Source: CAYNFH01 sp964396385 (GTDB taxonomy: Bacteria; Armatimonadota; Chthonomonadetes; Chthonomonadales; CAJBBX01). Taken from it: a stretch of 19,902 nt of DNA. The translations under genes were made by a program, and so were the position numbers. Shown one piece after another: positions 12,711 through 19,902 of the stretch (position 1 is its first letter; the number at the start of each line of letters is the position of its first letter). The stretch is taken from contig CAYNFH010000119.1 in the NCBI GenBank assembly GCA_964396385.1, positions 1 to 19,902 on the forward strand. The letters run 5' to 3'. The notes beneath the pieces are model-generated. The model saw only the letters and a list, made by a program, of their open reading frames with translations, was not told the DNA's origin and ran no database searches.

Positions 12711-15188
12711 AGGCCTTTCCGGCGTCTGGATAGGGGTCTCCTCGCCAGGCATCGTTACGCTAGCCGCGGATTCCGTCTCCGGCTCGGCGGTCGCGCCCTC
12801 CTCCCCCTCCTTGGGCTCGCGCGGGCCGATCACCACGGCCACCGGCGGGAAATCCCCGATGCGGAGCGTGAATGCGCCGCCCTCGGCCGGGATGTCGTAT
12901 GTCGCCGCCATGCCGAGGCTGATCCGGCCCGTCTCCTTGTCCGGGTGGATGTCCGCCGCCAGCCCTTCCCCGCTCACCAGGACGCGCGTTCCGCTCCCGT
13001 CGACCGGCACTCCCTTCAGTTCGCGCGGGCCGTCCGGCCCGTCCAGCACCGCTTCCGCAAGCTCGAAGCGCCACGCGCTCTCCACCGGCTCCTCGCTCGC
13101 AATGGAGAAGTCGACCTCCAGAAGCCGGCCCCAGTCTTCGTGCCAGTTTGCGTATTCGCCGTCCTCCGCGCGAGAGACGATCAGCACGTAGCCGTCGTGC
13201 TCGATGCGGTCCCCTGCCCGGTACCAGTGCGGCTTCGTCCCATCTCCCTTCAGGAAGCGGTCGAACCACGCCAGACAGCGGCGCATCTCGTCCAGCTTAT
13301 GGTTAGGCTCGCGGAGGCCGTGGCCCTCTCGCGGGTAGTGGACGAACTCCACGGTGACACCTCGCGCCCGGAGCGCCTGGTACATCTCCTTGGAGTTGGC
13401 GATGAAGGTGTTGTTGTCGCTGTCGCCGTGAAGAATGAGCACAGGCGTGCTCATCCGCTCCAGGAAGGTGGCCGGCGAGCAGCGGCGATACACGTCCGGA
13501 TCCTCCCAGTAGTAGGCGCCCATATAGTCCGGGTCCCAGCGGGATATCTCGGAGTTGCTGAAGTCGGTTACCAGGTTGAAGATGCCGAACTCCGAAACGG
13601 CGGCTTTGAAGCGGTCCGTCTGGCCGATGGCCCAATTGGTCATGTAGCCACCGTAGGACCCGCCCATGATCCCCATTCGCTCTGCATCTGCCAGGCCAAG
13701 GTCCACCAGGTACTCCACGCCGGTCATGATGTCCCGGAAGTCGCCGCCGCCGAGGTCCCGGCGGTTGGCAACCGCGAAGGCATTGCCATAGCCCTCGCTG
13801 CCCCGGAAGTTCGGGCGGAATACCAGGTACCCCTCGGCGGCGTAGACGGCAGGCATGTGGTAGCCTCGCAGCGTGTTGGTGACCCGGCCCTTGGGGCCTC
13901 CATGCACCTGGACCACGAGCGGGAGCCGAGTGCCGGGCTCATAGCCGGGCGGAAAGAGGACCAGCCCCTCTATCTGCATTCCGTCGGCGCTACTCCAGCG
14001 GACCACCTCCTGGCGCGGCAGATGGTACTGTTCGCCGAAGTTCGCGTTCAGCTCCGTCAGCGCGTGACGCGATCCATCCGGCTCGACCAGATACAGCTCA
14101 GGAAGACTCTGCGCATCCTCGGCCACGACAACCATGACCTGTTCCGGCCCGTCGGATACGTCGAAGTCGTCTACACAGCAGCCGCGCGTGATTGGGCGTA
14201 CGTCGTTTTCCGAGATCCGTGCGAGAGGCCCCTCCTCCCGGTCCGCTACGATGCCATACAGCGAACCCTGGCGCGGCCAACAGATCTGGTGGCAGTCGTA
14301 CGGAGCGTCCGCGAAGAGGTTGCGGGGCTCCCCGCCCTCGAGCGGCACAAGCCAGACGCACTCCTGCGAGTAGCTGAGCGAGGGATCCAGGTTGGACAAG
14401 AAGGCGATGGAGCGCCCGTCCGGAGACCACGCCGGCTGGAACTTTCCGCCTCCCCGCTCCACTAGCTTGCGCGGCTCGCCCTCCTCTTCCAGGTCGAGGA
14501 CGAAAAGGTCGTACTGATAATAGTCGTTGGCCTCACCCGAATGGTTCGTGTTGAAGACGAGGTAGCGGCCGTCCGGAGAGACGTCGAACTCGGCAAGGCC
14601 GTAGTCACCCGTGAAAAGCAGCTCCGGCCGCTTCTCCTCCAGGTCCACCCCCCAGAACTGCTGCCGGAGCTTCTCCTTGTGCTCCACCACGGGGTCCACA
14701 CGGCGCTTGCGATTGTCGTCGCGTATGAACTGGATCGGCCGGGGCCGCGCCTCGGGAGCGAGGTAGAGGATGGTCTTCCCATCCGGCGCCCACCCGAAGG
14801 CGCGCACGCCTTCCTGCGTGTTCGTCAGCCGGAACGCTTCCCCGCCGTCCACGGGCAGCACCCAGATCTGCTCCTTGTGCAGGTCCTCGTCATCCTCCTG
14901 GTCCGGCGGCGGCTCTGTCATGTCCGGCCGGGCGGAGAGAAAGGCGATGTGGCGGCCGTCCGGCGACCATTGGGGATCGCGCTCTCCCTCGTAAGAGGCG
15001 GTAATGCGGCGTGCCCGGCCAGCCGGCACCTCCGCCAGCCAGAGGCGGCCTACCCATCGGCTCTCGTGGTAGTCCGCCTCGTTCACCACAAAGACGACGC
15101 GGCGCCCATCCGGGCTGAGGCTGGGGCTGTGGGGTGTCTTGGCGTCCAGGAAGGCGCGGGGAGTAAGGCGCTGCTTGGCGGGTGGCAT
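12693..15188 (-). CDS. S9 family peptidase (prolyl oligopeptidase/acylaminoacyl-peptidase type) with C-terminal extension
   Basis: 831 aa, no signal peptide. The N-terminal half is a beta-propeller of TolB-like blades (repeated SPDGRRVVFV, WSPDGRHIAFLS, WAPDGKTILYL and SPDGRYLVF). The C-terminal alpha/beta-hydrolase domain has a complete triad: Ser511 in MGGSYGGYM, Asp591 in LHGDSDNNTF and His623 in REGHGLREP. The oxyanion region VQVHGGPKGR is also present. After the hydrolase domain, about 180 extra residues (roughly 650-831) hold a beta-rich segment and an acidic Pro/Glu tail, not usual for S9 enzymes of about 650 aa. The start at 15188 is chosen because the family domain begins just after it and the upstream part runs through an octamer array. 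No Shine-Dalgarno is evident. It is divergent from the transporter gene. Confidence 0.92.
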   Translation of the reverse strand: MPPAKQRLTPRAFLDAKTPHSPSLSPDGRRVVFVVNEADYHESRWVGRLWLAEVPAGRARRITASYEGERDPQWSPDGRHIAFLSARPDMTEPPPDQEDDEDLHKEQIWVLPVDGGEAFRLTNTQEGVRAFGWAPDGKTILYLAPEARPRPIQFIRDDNRKRRVDPVVEHKEKLRQQFWGVDLEEKRPELLFTGDYGLAEFDVSPDGRYLVFNTNHSGEANDYYQYDLFVLDLEEEGEPRKLVERGGGKFQPAWSPDGRSIAFLSNLDPSLSYSQECVWLVPLEGGEPRNLFADAPYDCHQICWPRQGSLYGIVADREEGPLARISENDVRPITRGCCVDDFDVSDGPEQVMVVVAEDAQSLPELYLVEPDGSRHALTELNANFGEQYHLPRQEVVRWSSADGMQIEGLVLFPPGYEPGTRLPLVVQVHGGPKGRVTNTLRGYHMPAVYAAEGYLVFRPNFRGSEGYGNAFAVANRRDLGGGDFRDIMTGVEYLVDLGLADAERMGIMGGSYGGYMTNWAIGQTDRFKAAVSEFGIFNLVTDFSNSEISRWDPDYMGAYYWEDPDVYRRCSPATFLERMSTPVLILHGDSDNNTFIANSKEMYQALRARGVTVEFVHYPREGHGLREPNHKLDEMRRCLAWFDRFLKGDGTKPHWYRAGDRIEHDGYVLIVSRAEDGEYANWHEDWGRLLEVDFSIASEEPVESAWRFELAEAVLDGPDGPRELKGVPVDGSGTRVLVSGEGLAADIHPDKETGRISLGMAATYDIPAEGGAFTLRIGDFPPVAVVIGPREPKEGEEGATAEPETESAASVTMPGEETPIQTPERPDKVTG

Positions 15189-15247
15189 GATGGTTGTTGG
15201 GATGCGTTGAGGGCAGATTCGACGTAGCTGGGCCAGTAACCTCCCGG

Positions 15248-15271
15248 GGCGTTCAGGCGTCCAGGCGTTCA
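15248..15271. repeat. Octamer array between peptidase and transporter
   Basis: GGCGTTCA, GGCGTCCA and GGCGTTCA run in tandem, followed by a decayed unit. It lies in the 147-bp gap between divergent starts. A small hairpin (GGGCC TGAA GGCCC, 15295-15308) lies nearby. No confident promoter could be assigned in either direction, although TATACC with flanking palindrome is at about 15281-15286. Confidence 0.65.
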
Positions 15272-15335
15272 GGCAATGGGGTATACCAGGAAATGGGCCT
15301 GAAGGCCCGATCGCCGGAACGCCGCGAGGCACCTA

Positions 15336-17411
15336 TTGGCCGTCCAACCAGTGCCAGCACAACCAGCTCCCGGGTCCGTGCCGCAGCCCGGGCCGCAACT
15401 GCACGGCCTGACCGCTCGCGCGCTGCTCATCGGCCTTGCGCTTGTGCCCGTGATGGCGTTCTGGAATGAGTACACGGAGATCGTCGCGCAAGCCACGGAC
15501 CTGGCCGCGATGTCGCTGCCCATCGCGGTGGTCTTCGCTCTCTGCGTGCTGATCGGCCTCAACCTCCTGCTGAAGCGATACCTGCCCCGCGTTGCCTTCA
15601 CTCAGGCGGAGCTCCTCTACATCTTCGTGATGCAGACAGTCTCCATCGGGATCTCCGGCATCGGCATGATGCAGTTCCTTAGCACTACGCTTGCGGACTA
15701 CTTCTACTATGCCACCCCGGAAAACCAGTGGCAGCTGAAGTTCAGCCCGTTCCTGCGCTCCTGGCTCTTCCCGGACCCACGCGTGACGCGGGGCTTCTTT
15801 ACGGGGCAGAGCAGCTTCTACCAGTGGGCGGTGATCCGGGGCTGGCTGTCCCCCATCCTGGTCTGGTCCGCCCTAATATTTTTGCTGCTGGGCGTGATGT
15901 TCTGCATCAACGTCATTATCCGTAAGCAGTGGATCGAGCGAGAACGGCTGACGTTTCCCATCGTCGTGGTGCCGCTGGAGATCACGCAGGAAGGAGCGCC
16001 GATCGGGCTGCTCCGCAATCGGACCCTATGGGCGGGGTTTGCGATCCCCGCGGCGATCGAGACCATGGCCAGCCTCAACTACCTCTATCCGTCCGTGCCC
16101 TTCCTTCCCATCAAGCCGAGCGACCCACGGCTGGACATTACTGCGCTGTTCAGCACGCCGCCCTGGAACGGCGCGGGCACCATCCAGCTCTCGTTCTATC
16201 CACTGGTGATAGGGCTCACATACTTCCTGCCGCTGGACGTAGGCTTCTCGCTGTGGTTCTTCTTCCTTTTCAGCCGGTTTGAGAACGTGGCGGCCACCGC
16301 ACTGGGTTATCACCAGGCGGGCGCAAGCCTATCCGCGTCGCGCATGCCGTACCTGGGCGAGCAGTCCGCGGGTGCCTTCATCGGGCTGGCCCTCTTCGCG
16401 CTCTATACCATGCGCACCCACCTCGCGGAGGTTCTGCGCGAAGCCCTTCGCCCGCCACTACGATCCGAAGTCCCAAGTCCGAAGTCCGCCCCCCGACCTC
16501 ACGAATCCGACTCCCCTTCTCCCCTTCTCCCCTTCTCCCCTTCCGTTGAGCCCCTGTCGTACCGCACCGCTGTTCTGGGCGTGCTGAGCGGCTCTTTCGC
16601 GCTCACGGCATTCAGCGTCGCGCTTGGGATGGCCTGGTGGATCCCGCTCGTCTTCTTCGTCATCTACTATCTCTTCGTCATCACGTTCACTCGGATCCGG
16701 GCGGAGGCTGGCCTGCCCTGGGGGTACGGACCGGATATGAACGTCCACCAGGCAATGCTCTCTTCGGCAGGGGTGAATTCCATGAGTACCCAGAGCCTGG
16801 TGGGGTTTTCGCAGCTCCTGTGGTTCGACCTGGACTATCGGGACACGGCCATGCCCCATCAGCTCGAAGCGCTAAAGATTGCGGACACGGCTCGCATGAA
16901 CCCGCGCCACGTGGCGTACGCCGTCCTGCTGGCAACAGCGGTGGGAGCGCTGGCCTCCTGGATCGCGATCCTGACCTGCTACTACCAGAACGGGGCGGCC
17001 ACGGCGCATGTGAACGACTGGCGCACCAACATGGGCAAGGAGACGTGGAACCGCTTGAAGGACTGGATGGACAACCCGACCAAGTCGGACCTGCCCCGAA
17101 TGGAGGGAGTGGCTATCGGGGTCGCGGTTACAGCGGCGCTGATGTGGCTGCGCTCCCGCTTCGCGTGGTGGCCGTTCCACCCGGTGGGCTATGCCGTGGC
17201 CGGAACGTTCACCATGCCGTGGCTCTGGTGCGCCACGCTCATGGGGTGGCTCGTCAAGGTGCTTACGGTCCGCTACGGCGGGATGAAGACCTACCGCCGG
17301 GCGATTCCATTCTTCATCGGTCTCATCCTGGGCGATTACGTCACCGGCAGCCTCTGGGCGATCTACGGCTCCGTCACCGGCGTTACGACCTACCGGGCGT
17401 TTCCGATCTAG
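15336..17411 (+). CDS. Large polytopic membrane protein, DUF6785/OPT-like transporter
   Basis: 691 aa with about 12 or more membrane segments, starting with TARALLIGLALVPVMAFWNE. Segments such as AFTQAELLYIFVMQTVSIGI, GVMFCINVIIRKQWIERERL and PFFIGLILGDYVTGSLWAIY match, from memory, proteins annotated DUF6785/DUF6784 in Armatimonadota and Planctomycetota, related in style to oligopeptide transporters. The transported substrate is unknown. The start is TTG with GAGG 7 bases upstream; GTG 15351 is an alternative. Residues about 375-406 form an unusual Pro/Ser-rich loop encoded by two tandem-repeat arrays. The gene is divergent from the S9 peptidase, which would fit peptide uptake and cleavage, but this is speculative. 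Confidence 0.85.
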   Translation: MAVQPVPAQPAPGSVPQPGPQLHGLTARALLIGLALVPVMAFWNEYTEIVAQATDLAAMSLPIAVVFALCVLIGLNLLLKRYLPRVAFTQAELLYIFVMQTVSIGISGIGMMQFLSTTLADYFYYATPENQWQLKFSPFLRSWLFPDPRVTRGFFTGQSSFYQWAVIRGWLSPILVWSALIFLLLGVMFCINVIIRKQWIERERLTFPIVVVPLEITQEGAPIGLLRNRTLWAGFAIPAAIETMASLNYLYPSVPFLPIKPSDPRLDITALFSTPPWNGAGTIQLSFYPLVIGLTYFLPLDVGFSLWFFFLFSRFENVAATALGYHQAGASLSASRMPYLGEQSAGAFIGLALFALYTMRTHLAEVLREALRPPLRSEVPSPKSAPRPHESDSPSPLLPFSPSVEPLSYRTAVLGVLSGSFALTAFSVALGMAWWIPLVFFVIYYLFVITFTRIRAEAGLPWGYGPDMNVHQAMLSSAGVNSMSTQSLVGFSQLLWFDLDYRDTAMPHQLEALKIADTARMNPRHVAYAVLLATAVGALASWIAILTCYYQNGAATAHVNDWRTNMGKETWNRLKDWMDNPTKSDLPRMEGVAIGVAVTAALMWLRSRFAWWPFHPVGYAVAGTFTMPWLWCATLMGWLVKVLTVRYGGMKTYRRAIPFFIGLILGDYVTGSLWAIYGSVTGVTTYRAFPI
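16467..16487. repeat. Intragenic heptamer array
   Basis: GAAGTCC, CAAGTCC and GAAGTCC run in tandem within the transporter coding region, encoding part of a Pro/Ser loop. Confidence 0.65.
16511..16542. repeat. Intragenic perfect octamer array
   Basis: Four exact copies of CTCCCCTT lie in the transporter gene 23 bp after the heptamer array. Copy number changes of one unit would shift the reading frame, so it is a possible phase-variable tract. Confidence 0.8.
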
Positions 17412-17420
17412 GTCCGCCGT

Positions 17421-17436
17421 TGTGACAATAGTCACA
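17421..17436. promoter_or_regulatory. CRP/FNR-family operator
   Basis: TGTGA-CAATAG-TCACA matches the CRP consensus half-sites exactly with the six-base spacer. Its centre (17428.5) is 41.5 bases before the start predicted from the -10 at 17458-17463, the geometry of a class II activated promoter. Confidence 0.65.
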
Positions 17437-17457
17437 GACTTTCCCAGAAAAACGGTC

Positions 17458-17463
17458 TAGAAT
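17458..17463 (+). promoter_or_regulatory. -10 element of the 59-aa gene promoter
   Basis: TAGAAT (five of six matches to TATAAT) has no recognisable -35, as expected when an activator replaces it. The start would be near 17470 and the leader about 118 bases before the ATG at 17588. Confidence 0.5.
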
Positions 17464-17587
17464 AGACTCGCTGTTTCCGCCGCAGCCCTGCCCGCTCCAA
17501 ACCGACCGCCTCGGCCGCGAGCGCGTGGTTCACCAACTGTTCCGATTGCTAAACGTGGATCGCGCCTTGAGGTAGGGGGGGCCGGCA

Positions 17588-17767
17588 ATGAAGTACGGCA
17601 GGAGACAGCAGGTTCCGCAGGGAGTATGGGTTTACATTGCGGCCGGAGTACTGCTCCCGGTCGCTATCGTAGGATTGATGATGCTGATTCTGTGGTGGTC
17701 CGGCCAGTTCGGTGTCAGCCAGGCATCGCAGCGGCTGACCGCGGCTCCCTCGAGCGGAGGGCGGTAG
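17588..17767 (+). CDS. 59-aa single-TM membrane protein
   Basis: The sequence starts MKYGRRQQVPQGVWVYIAAG, a basic N-terminus leading into one hydrophobic segment (about 14-37, including VAIVGLMMLILWW). A short tail with QASQRLTAAPSSGGR ends at TAG. No family is recognised. A G-rich ribosome site (AGG and GGGGGG) lies 6-8 bases before the ATG. Upstream are a CRP-type operator and -10, and downstream a strong GC hairpin, so the gene appears to be a self-contained transcription unit. The codon pattern and TM organisation favour a real small protein. Confidence 0.6.
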   Translation: MKYGRRQQVPQGVWVYIAAGVLLPVAIVGLMMLILWWSGQFGVSQASQRLTAAPSSGGR

Positions 17768-17797
17768 TAAGGGGTTCAGTCAGAAGGACGCCGGATT

Positions 17798-17850
17798 CTC
17801 GCGCCCCGCGCCGGTTAGAATTGCAGCGGATGCGCGGCGCGGAGCGCGAG
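17798..17850. terminator. Strong GC hairpin between convergent genes
   Basis: Arms 17798-17812 and 17836-17850 pair over 15 bases with one C/A mismatch, around a 23-nt loop. It is 30 bp after the small membrane protein stop and followed by CTTT only, so it is at best a weak intrinsic terminator on the plus strand. Confidence 0.45.
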
Positions 17851-17860
17851 CTTTGGCGGA

Positions 17861-18259
17861 TTACGGCATCTTCGGCTTGCCGTTCCGCGCCGCCATCCTG
17901 CTGGCGACGGATACGCTCGGCGCCGCACCCGGGCTCGGTAGGAACTCGAGCATCATGGGGTCTTCGTTTGGCAGAGAGGCGAAATCGGGCAATTGCGTTC
18001 CGTTTGGCAGAAAGCGCTTGATGGTCTTATCGCCTCTGCAGTCAACCCACAACACGTCGTTGGCGTCTATCCTGAACCCGTGAGGTCATGCCAAGCCGCT
18101 GCCGTACATGGTCGAGTAGAGCAGCCCGTCCGGTCCGAACCGCATCCCGTCGGCGTTGCCTGTCACGGAATTGAACGTGGGGTCCAGGACGCCCGTTGTT
18201 CCGTTGTCAAAGTAGCGGAAGATGTGCCCGCCGTTGGATTGCATCCACACTTCCGGCAG
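17861..18259 (-). pseudogene. NHL/Vgb-like tail, separated from the GloVer gene by in-frame TGA codons
   Basis: In the same frame as the GloVer gene, reading continues after its TGA (18260-18262) for 57 codons to a second TGA (18086-18088), then for 74 more to TAA at 17861. The translation is protein-like: GGHIFRYFDNGTTGVLDPTF and GMRFGPDGLLYSTMYGSGLA, then (after the second TGA) PHGFRIDANDVLWVDCRGD and KTIKRFLPNGTQLPDF. These resemble NHL/virginiamycin-B-lyase-like beta-propeller blades. No frameshift is needed. It is likely a decaying 3' end of a longer secreted-type gene, or two sequence errors. TGA is used as a normal stop in rpsT, holA and the peptidase, so recoding is not expected. Confidence 0.6.
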
Positions 18260-19294
18260 TCACGGGATGCTGAACAGCGTCCCGCCTCCGTTTGGACCGT
18301 CCTGGTACGTGGTACCGTAAACGATTCCGCCTGCGCCCACTACGAGCCCTCCATAGGGATACCGCCCTGTCGCAGCGTTGAAGGTCTGGAGAACGGTTAC
18401 CGTACCTGCGATGGTGGCTTTCCAGGCCGTGCCGTTCCCGGAGGATGGGCCGCCATTGTAGTTGGTGTCGTAGAGATTGCCATCCGCCCCCAGGAAGAGG
18501 TCCCCAAGGGGGTTGCCACCATCCGTGGAGTAGTTGAAGGAGTGGAGATTGGTGGTCGTCCCGGTAGCCGTAGCCACGGAGACCAGCGACCCCGTCCCGC
18601 TGCTCCCTCCGTTCACACACACGGCGTAGAGGATCCCGCCGGAAAGGACCGGGGTCCCTTGAGGGCCAGCGCCTTCCGCGTAAGTGAGGCTGTGGACTAG
18701 GGAGTAGCCGGTGCCGTTCGTGTTCAGCTTGAAGAAGGTGCCGATACCGTTGGGCCCGCCGTAGATCGTGGCCCCGTACAGCGTGCCGGCCGCATCCTGC
18801 ACCAGTCCGGCAAACGGCCCGTAACCGTCGTGCCCGAAGTTCGGATCGAAGTCGTGCAGATCGGCGAATCCGCTGCCGTCGGTCGCCAGGGTGAAGACCG
18901 TGCCATGTCCGGTGGCGCCGCCCAAATATGTCGTGCCGTACAGGTTCCCGTCCAGCCCGATGAGCAGCCGCCCCCACGGATAGTAGCCGTCGCGGTTTCG
19001 GAAATGGTGCAGCACGGTCAGGTTGCCGTGCTTCGCGAACAGGTGATCGAGGTAGCCTTCGTGCCGATCGAAGCCGTCGGGGGTCGCGAAGTCGACCTCG
19101 TCGACCCAGCTCCGCTCGGAGAGGTACAGGTCCCCAAAGATCTCGGTGCGGCGAAACCGCAGGTGCTTGCCCCGCGCGGGCAGGATGTCCGAGCCGTAAC
19201 ACCGGCTGAGCAGGTCGTTGATCGCGGGCGAACGGGCGAACGGGTTGGCCTGCGAGCCGATGGCGTCGGGGTGAATCAACGGTGTATAAGGCAT
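18260..19294 (-). CDS. GloVer-type tandem repeat protein
   Basis: 344 aa from ATG 19294. From about residue 91 to the end there are five degenerate repeats of the kind LHHFxxxDGxxPxGxL..GLDGNLYGTTYLGG..GTVFTL, for example DGNLYGTTYLGGATGHGTVF, YGATIYGGPNGIGTFFKL and GGIVYGTTYQDGPNGGGTLF. These are the 'GloVer' repeats found in secreted bacterial proteins of unknown function, predicted to fold as beta-propeller-like blades. The N-terminal 90 residues (for example NPFARSPAINDLLSRCYGSD and RTEIFGDLYLSERSWVDEV) are not a signal peptide and are not recognised. The frame is open up to ATG 19435, but the extra part is low-complexity and Arg-rich. No good Shine-Dalgarno is seen at either start. The gene may be damaged at both ends. 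Confidence 0.65.
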   Translation of the reverse strand: MPYTPLIHPDAIGSQANPFARSPAINDLLSRCYGSDILPARGKHLRFRRTEIFGDLYLSERSWVDEVDFATPDGFDRHEGYLDHLFAKHGNLTVLHHFRNRDGYYPWGRLLIGLDGNLYGTTYLGGATGHGTVFTLATDGSGFADLHDFDPNFGHDGYGPFAGLVQDAAGTLYGATIYGGPNGIGTFFKLNTNGTGYSLVHSLTYAEGAGPQGTPVLSGGILYAVCVNGGSSGTGSLVSVATATGTTTNLHSFNYSTDGGNPLGDLFLGADGNLYDTNYNGGPSSGNGTAWKATIAGTVTVLQTFNAATGRYPYGGLVVGAGGIVYGTTYQDGPNGGGTLFSIP

Positions 19295-19492
19295 CCGGCC
19301 GATCCGCACTGGGGGCCGAGCGAGGCTCGTCGCGTCGGCGACCGATCGCCACGCGCCGCTCTCCTCAAAGGTACCCGAGCCCCCGGTCCTTGCAAGGGGA
19401 CGCCGGCTGGAACGCCTGGGAGTATCCTCCCCCATCCGACCGAGGGGCTGGTTCCCTACACCCCCTGGCGGCCGCTCGCGGGCCGAATCGGA

Positions 19493-19771
19493 TCAGGCCG
19501 AATCCGCACGGGCCACCGCCGTGGTCCGCTCACCGATCGGCTCCCAGTGGCCCGCCTCGCCACCGTCTCTCGACGTGAAAAACCCGCCCCCACACTCGGT
19601 GCAGCGCATCTGGAGACCCACCATCGGGTAAAACACCAGGCCCGAGAGGATCGCCAGCGGCAGACGCACCAGGTTACCGGGCGCCGACCAGTCGAAGCGA
19701 GTCCGACCCGAGTAACAATGGGGGCAACGCGGACGTGCCAGACGAAAGCTCTTCCATCCCGCCATTTTCAT
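19493..19771 (-). CDS. Small zinc-ribbon membrane protein
   Basis: 92 aa from ATG 19771 (GGGAG 7 bases upstream; the frame is open to 19855). Two Cys pairs, CPHC (16, 19) and CTEC (57, 60), can form a zinc ribbon. They are separated by a hydrophobic segment (about 35-53, VRLPLAILSGLVFYPMVGL). CTECGGGFFTSR resembles the second half of short bacterial zinc-ribbon proteins. The function is unknown. Its metal pairs would lie on either side of the membrane segment, so that segment may be buried in a compact fold instead. It lies upstream of the GloVer gene on the same strand. Confidence 0.6.
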   Translation of the reverse strand: MKMAGWKSFRLARPRCPHCYSGRTRFDWSAPGNLVRLPLAILSGLVFYPMVGLQMRCTECGGGFFTSRDGGEAGHWEPIGERTTAVARADSA

Positions 19772-19902
19772 CGACTCGCTCCCAGCCACCGGCCGACCGG
19801 AGATCGTCACCGCGTCGGATCCACCAGCCACTCGACTCCACACCGCGGCGAGCATCAGTCTTTCGAGGACGAACCCGTCTTGAGGTTCATTCGGCGCCCG
19901 AC
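19772..19902. other. Window end with no recognised feature
   Basis: I see no convincing gene, promoter or repeat in these 131 bases. A minus-strand extension of the zinc-ribbon frame to 19855 is possible. Confidence 0.4.

Noticed and set aside
11698..13191. Long plus-strand open frame across the isomerase-like gene and peptidase end
   Set aside because: It is antisense to two recognisable genes, runs through a hairpin and an octamer array, and has no family motif.
12945..14465. Long plus-strand open frame opposite the S9 peptidase
   Set aside because: It is antisense to a complete S9 peptidase with triad and propeller motifs. The translation is low in structure and typical of GC-rich codon-position shadowing.
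5295..16542. Could the tandem arrays be CRISPR
   Set aside because: Units are 7-8 bases, directly abutting, with no spacers and different sequence at each site. No cas gene is present.
17861..18262. TGA recoded as Gly, Trp or selenocysteine
   Set aside because: rpsT, holA and the peptidase end in TGA with expected C-termini. I did not identify a SECIS structure or conserved residue context.
18207..19352. Alternative minus frame over the GloVer gene
   Set aside because: The repeat pattern LYGTTYxGG is only in the other frame. This one is Arg/Pro-rich shadow sequence.

Overview
This window comes from a GC-rich bacterial chromosome (clearly above half G+C by eye). No rRNA or tRNA is present to fix its taxonomy. 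A MoxR/DUF58/transglutaminase cluster, a PspA locus, a DUF6785-like multi-pass transporter, a GloVer-type repeat protein and many 7-8 bp tandem arrays together suggest a lineage such as Armatimonadota, or a neighbour near Planctomycetes/Chloroflexota. That placement is inference and weak.

Layout. Positions 1-5303 (+) hold the end of a MoxR-type AAA+ ATPase, a DUF58 protein and a membrane transglutaminase, a well-known three-gene set. holA (DNA polymerase III delta) follows, overlapping the transglutaminase stop by one base. Positions 5328-8333 (-), in transcription order, hold a two-TM small protein and pspA, each with its own TTGACA-type promoter. These are followed by a membrane coiled-coil protein, a degenerate J-domain protein with a PspA-like N-terminal helix, and rpsT with its own promoter. 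The three genes pspA, coiled-coil and J-like form a plausible membrane-stress module. Positions 8611-9630 (+) hold an ECF sigma factor and a membrane-anchored zinc-finger anti-sigma factor. Positions 9627-15188 (-) hold an S9 peptidase, a secreted sugar-isomerase-like TIM barrel, a GNAT acetyltransferase, a secreted alpha/alpha-barrel-like protein and an unknown 87-aa protein. Divergent from the peptidase, 15336-17411 (+) is a large polytopic transporter-like protein. A promoter with a CRP-type operator follows it and drives a 59-aa membrane protein. Positions 17861-19294 (-) form one reading frame (GloVer repeats, then NHL-like sequence) broken by two in-frame TGA codons. A small zinc-ribbon membrane protein closes the window.

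The most unusual property is between and inside the genes. At least eight independent arrays of 3-4 tandem 7- or 8-mers lie in 20 kb, each with a different unit. Several sit exactly at gene 3' ends and overlap the stop codon, three are arranged with inverted arms, and two lie inside the transporter coding sequence. They resemble the short tandemly repeated repetitive (STRR) sequences of filamentous cyanobacteria. There are also a perfect three-way-junction palindrome between moxR and the DUF58 gene and a perfect 16-bp hairpin upstream of the GNAT gene.
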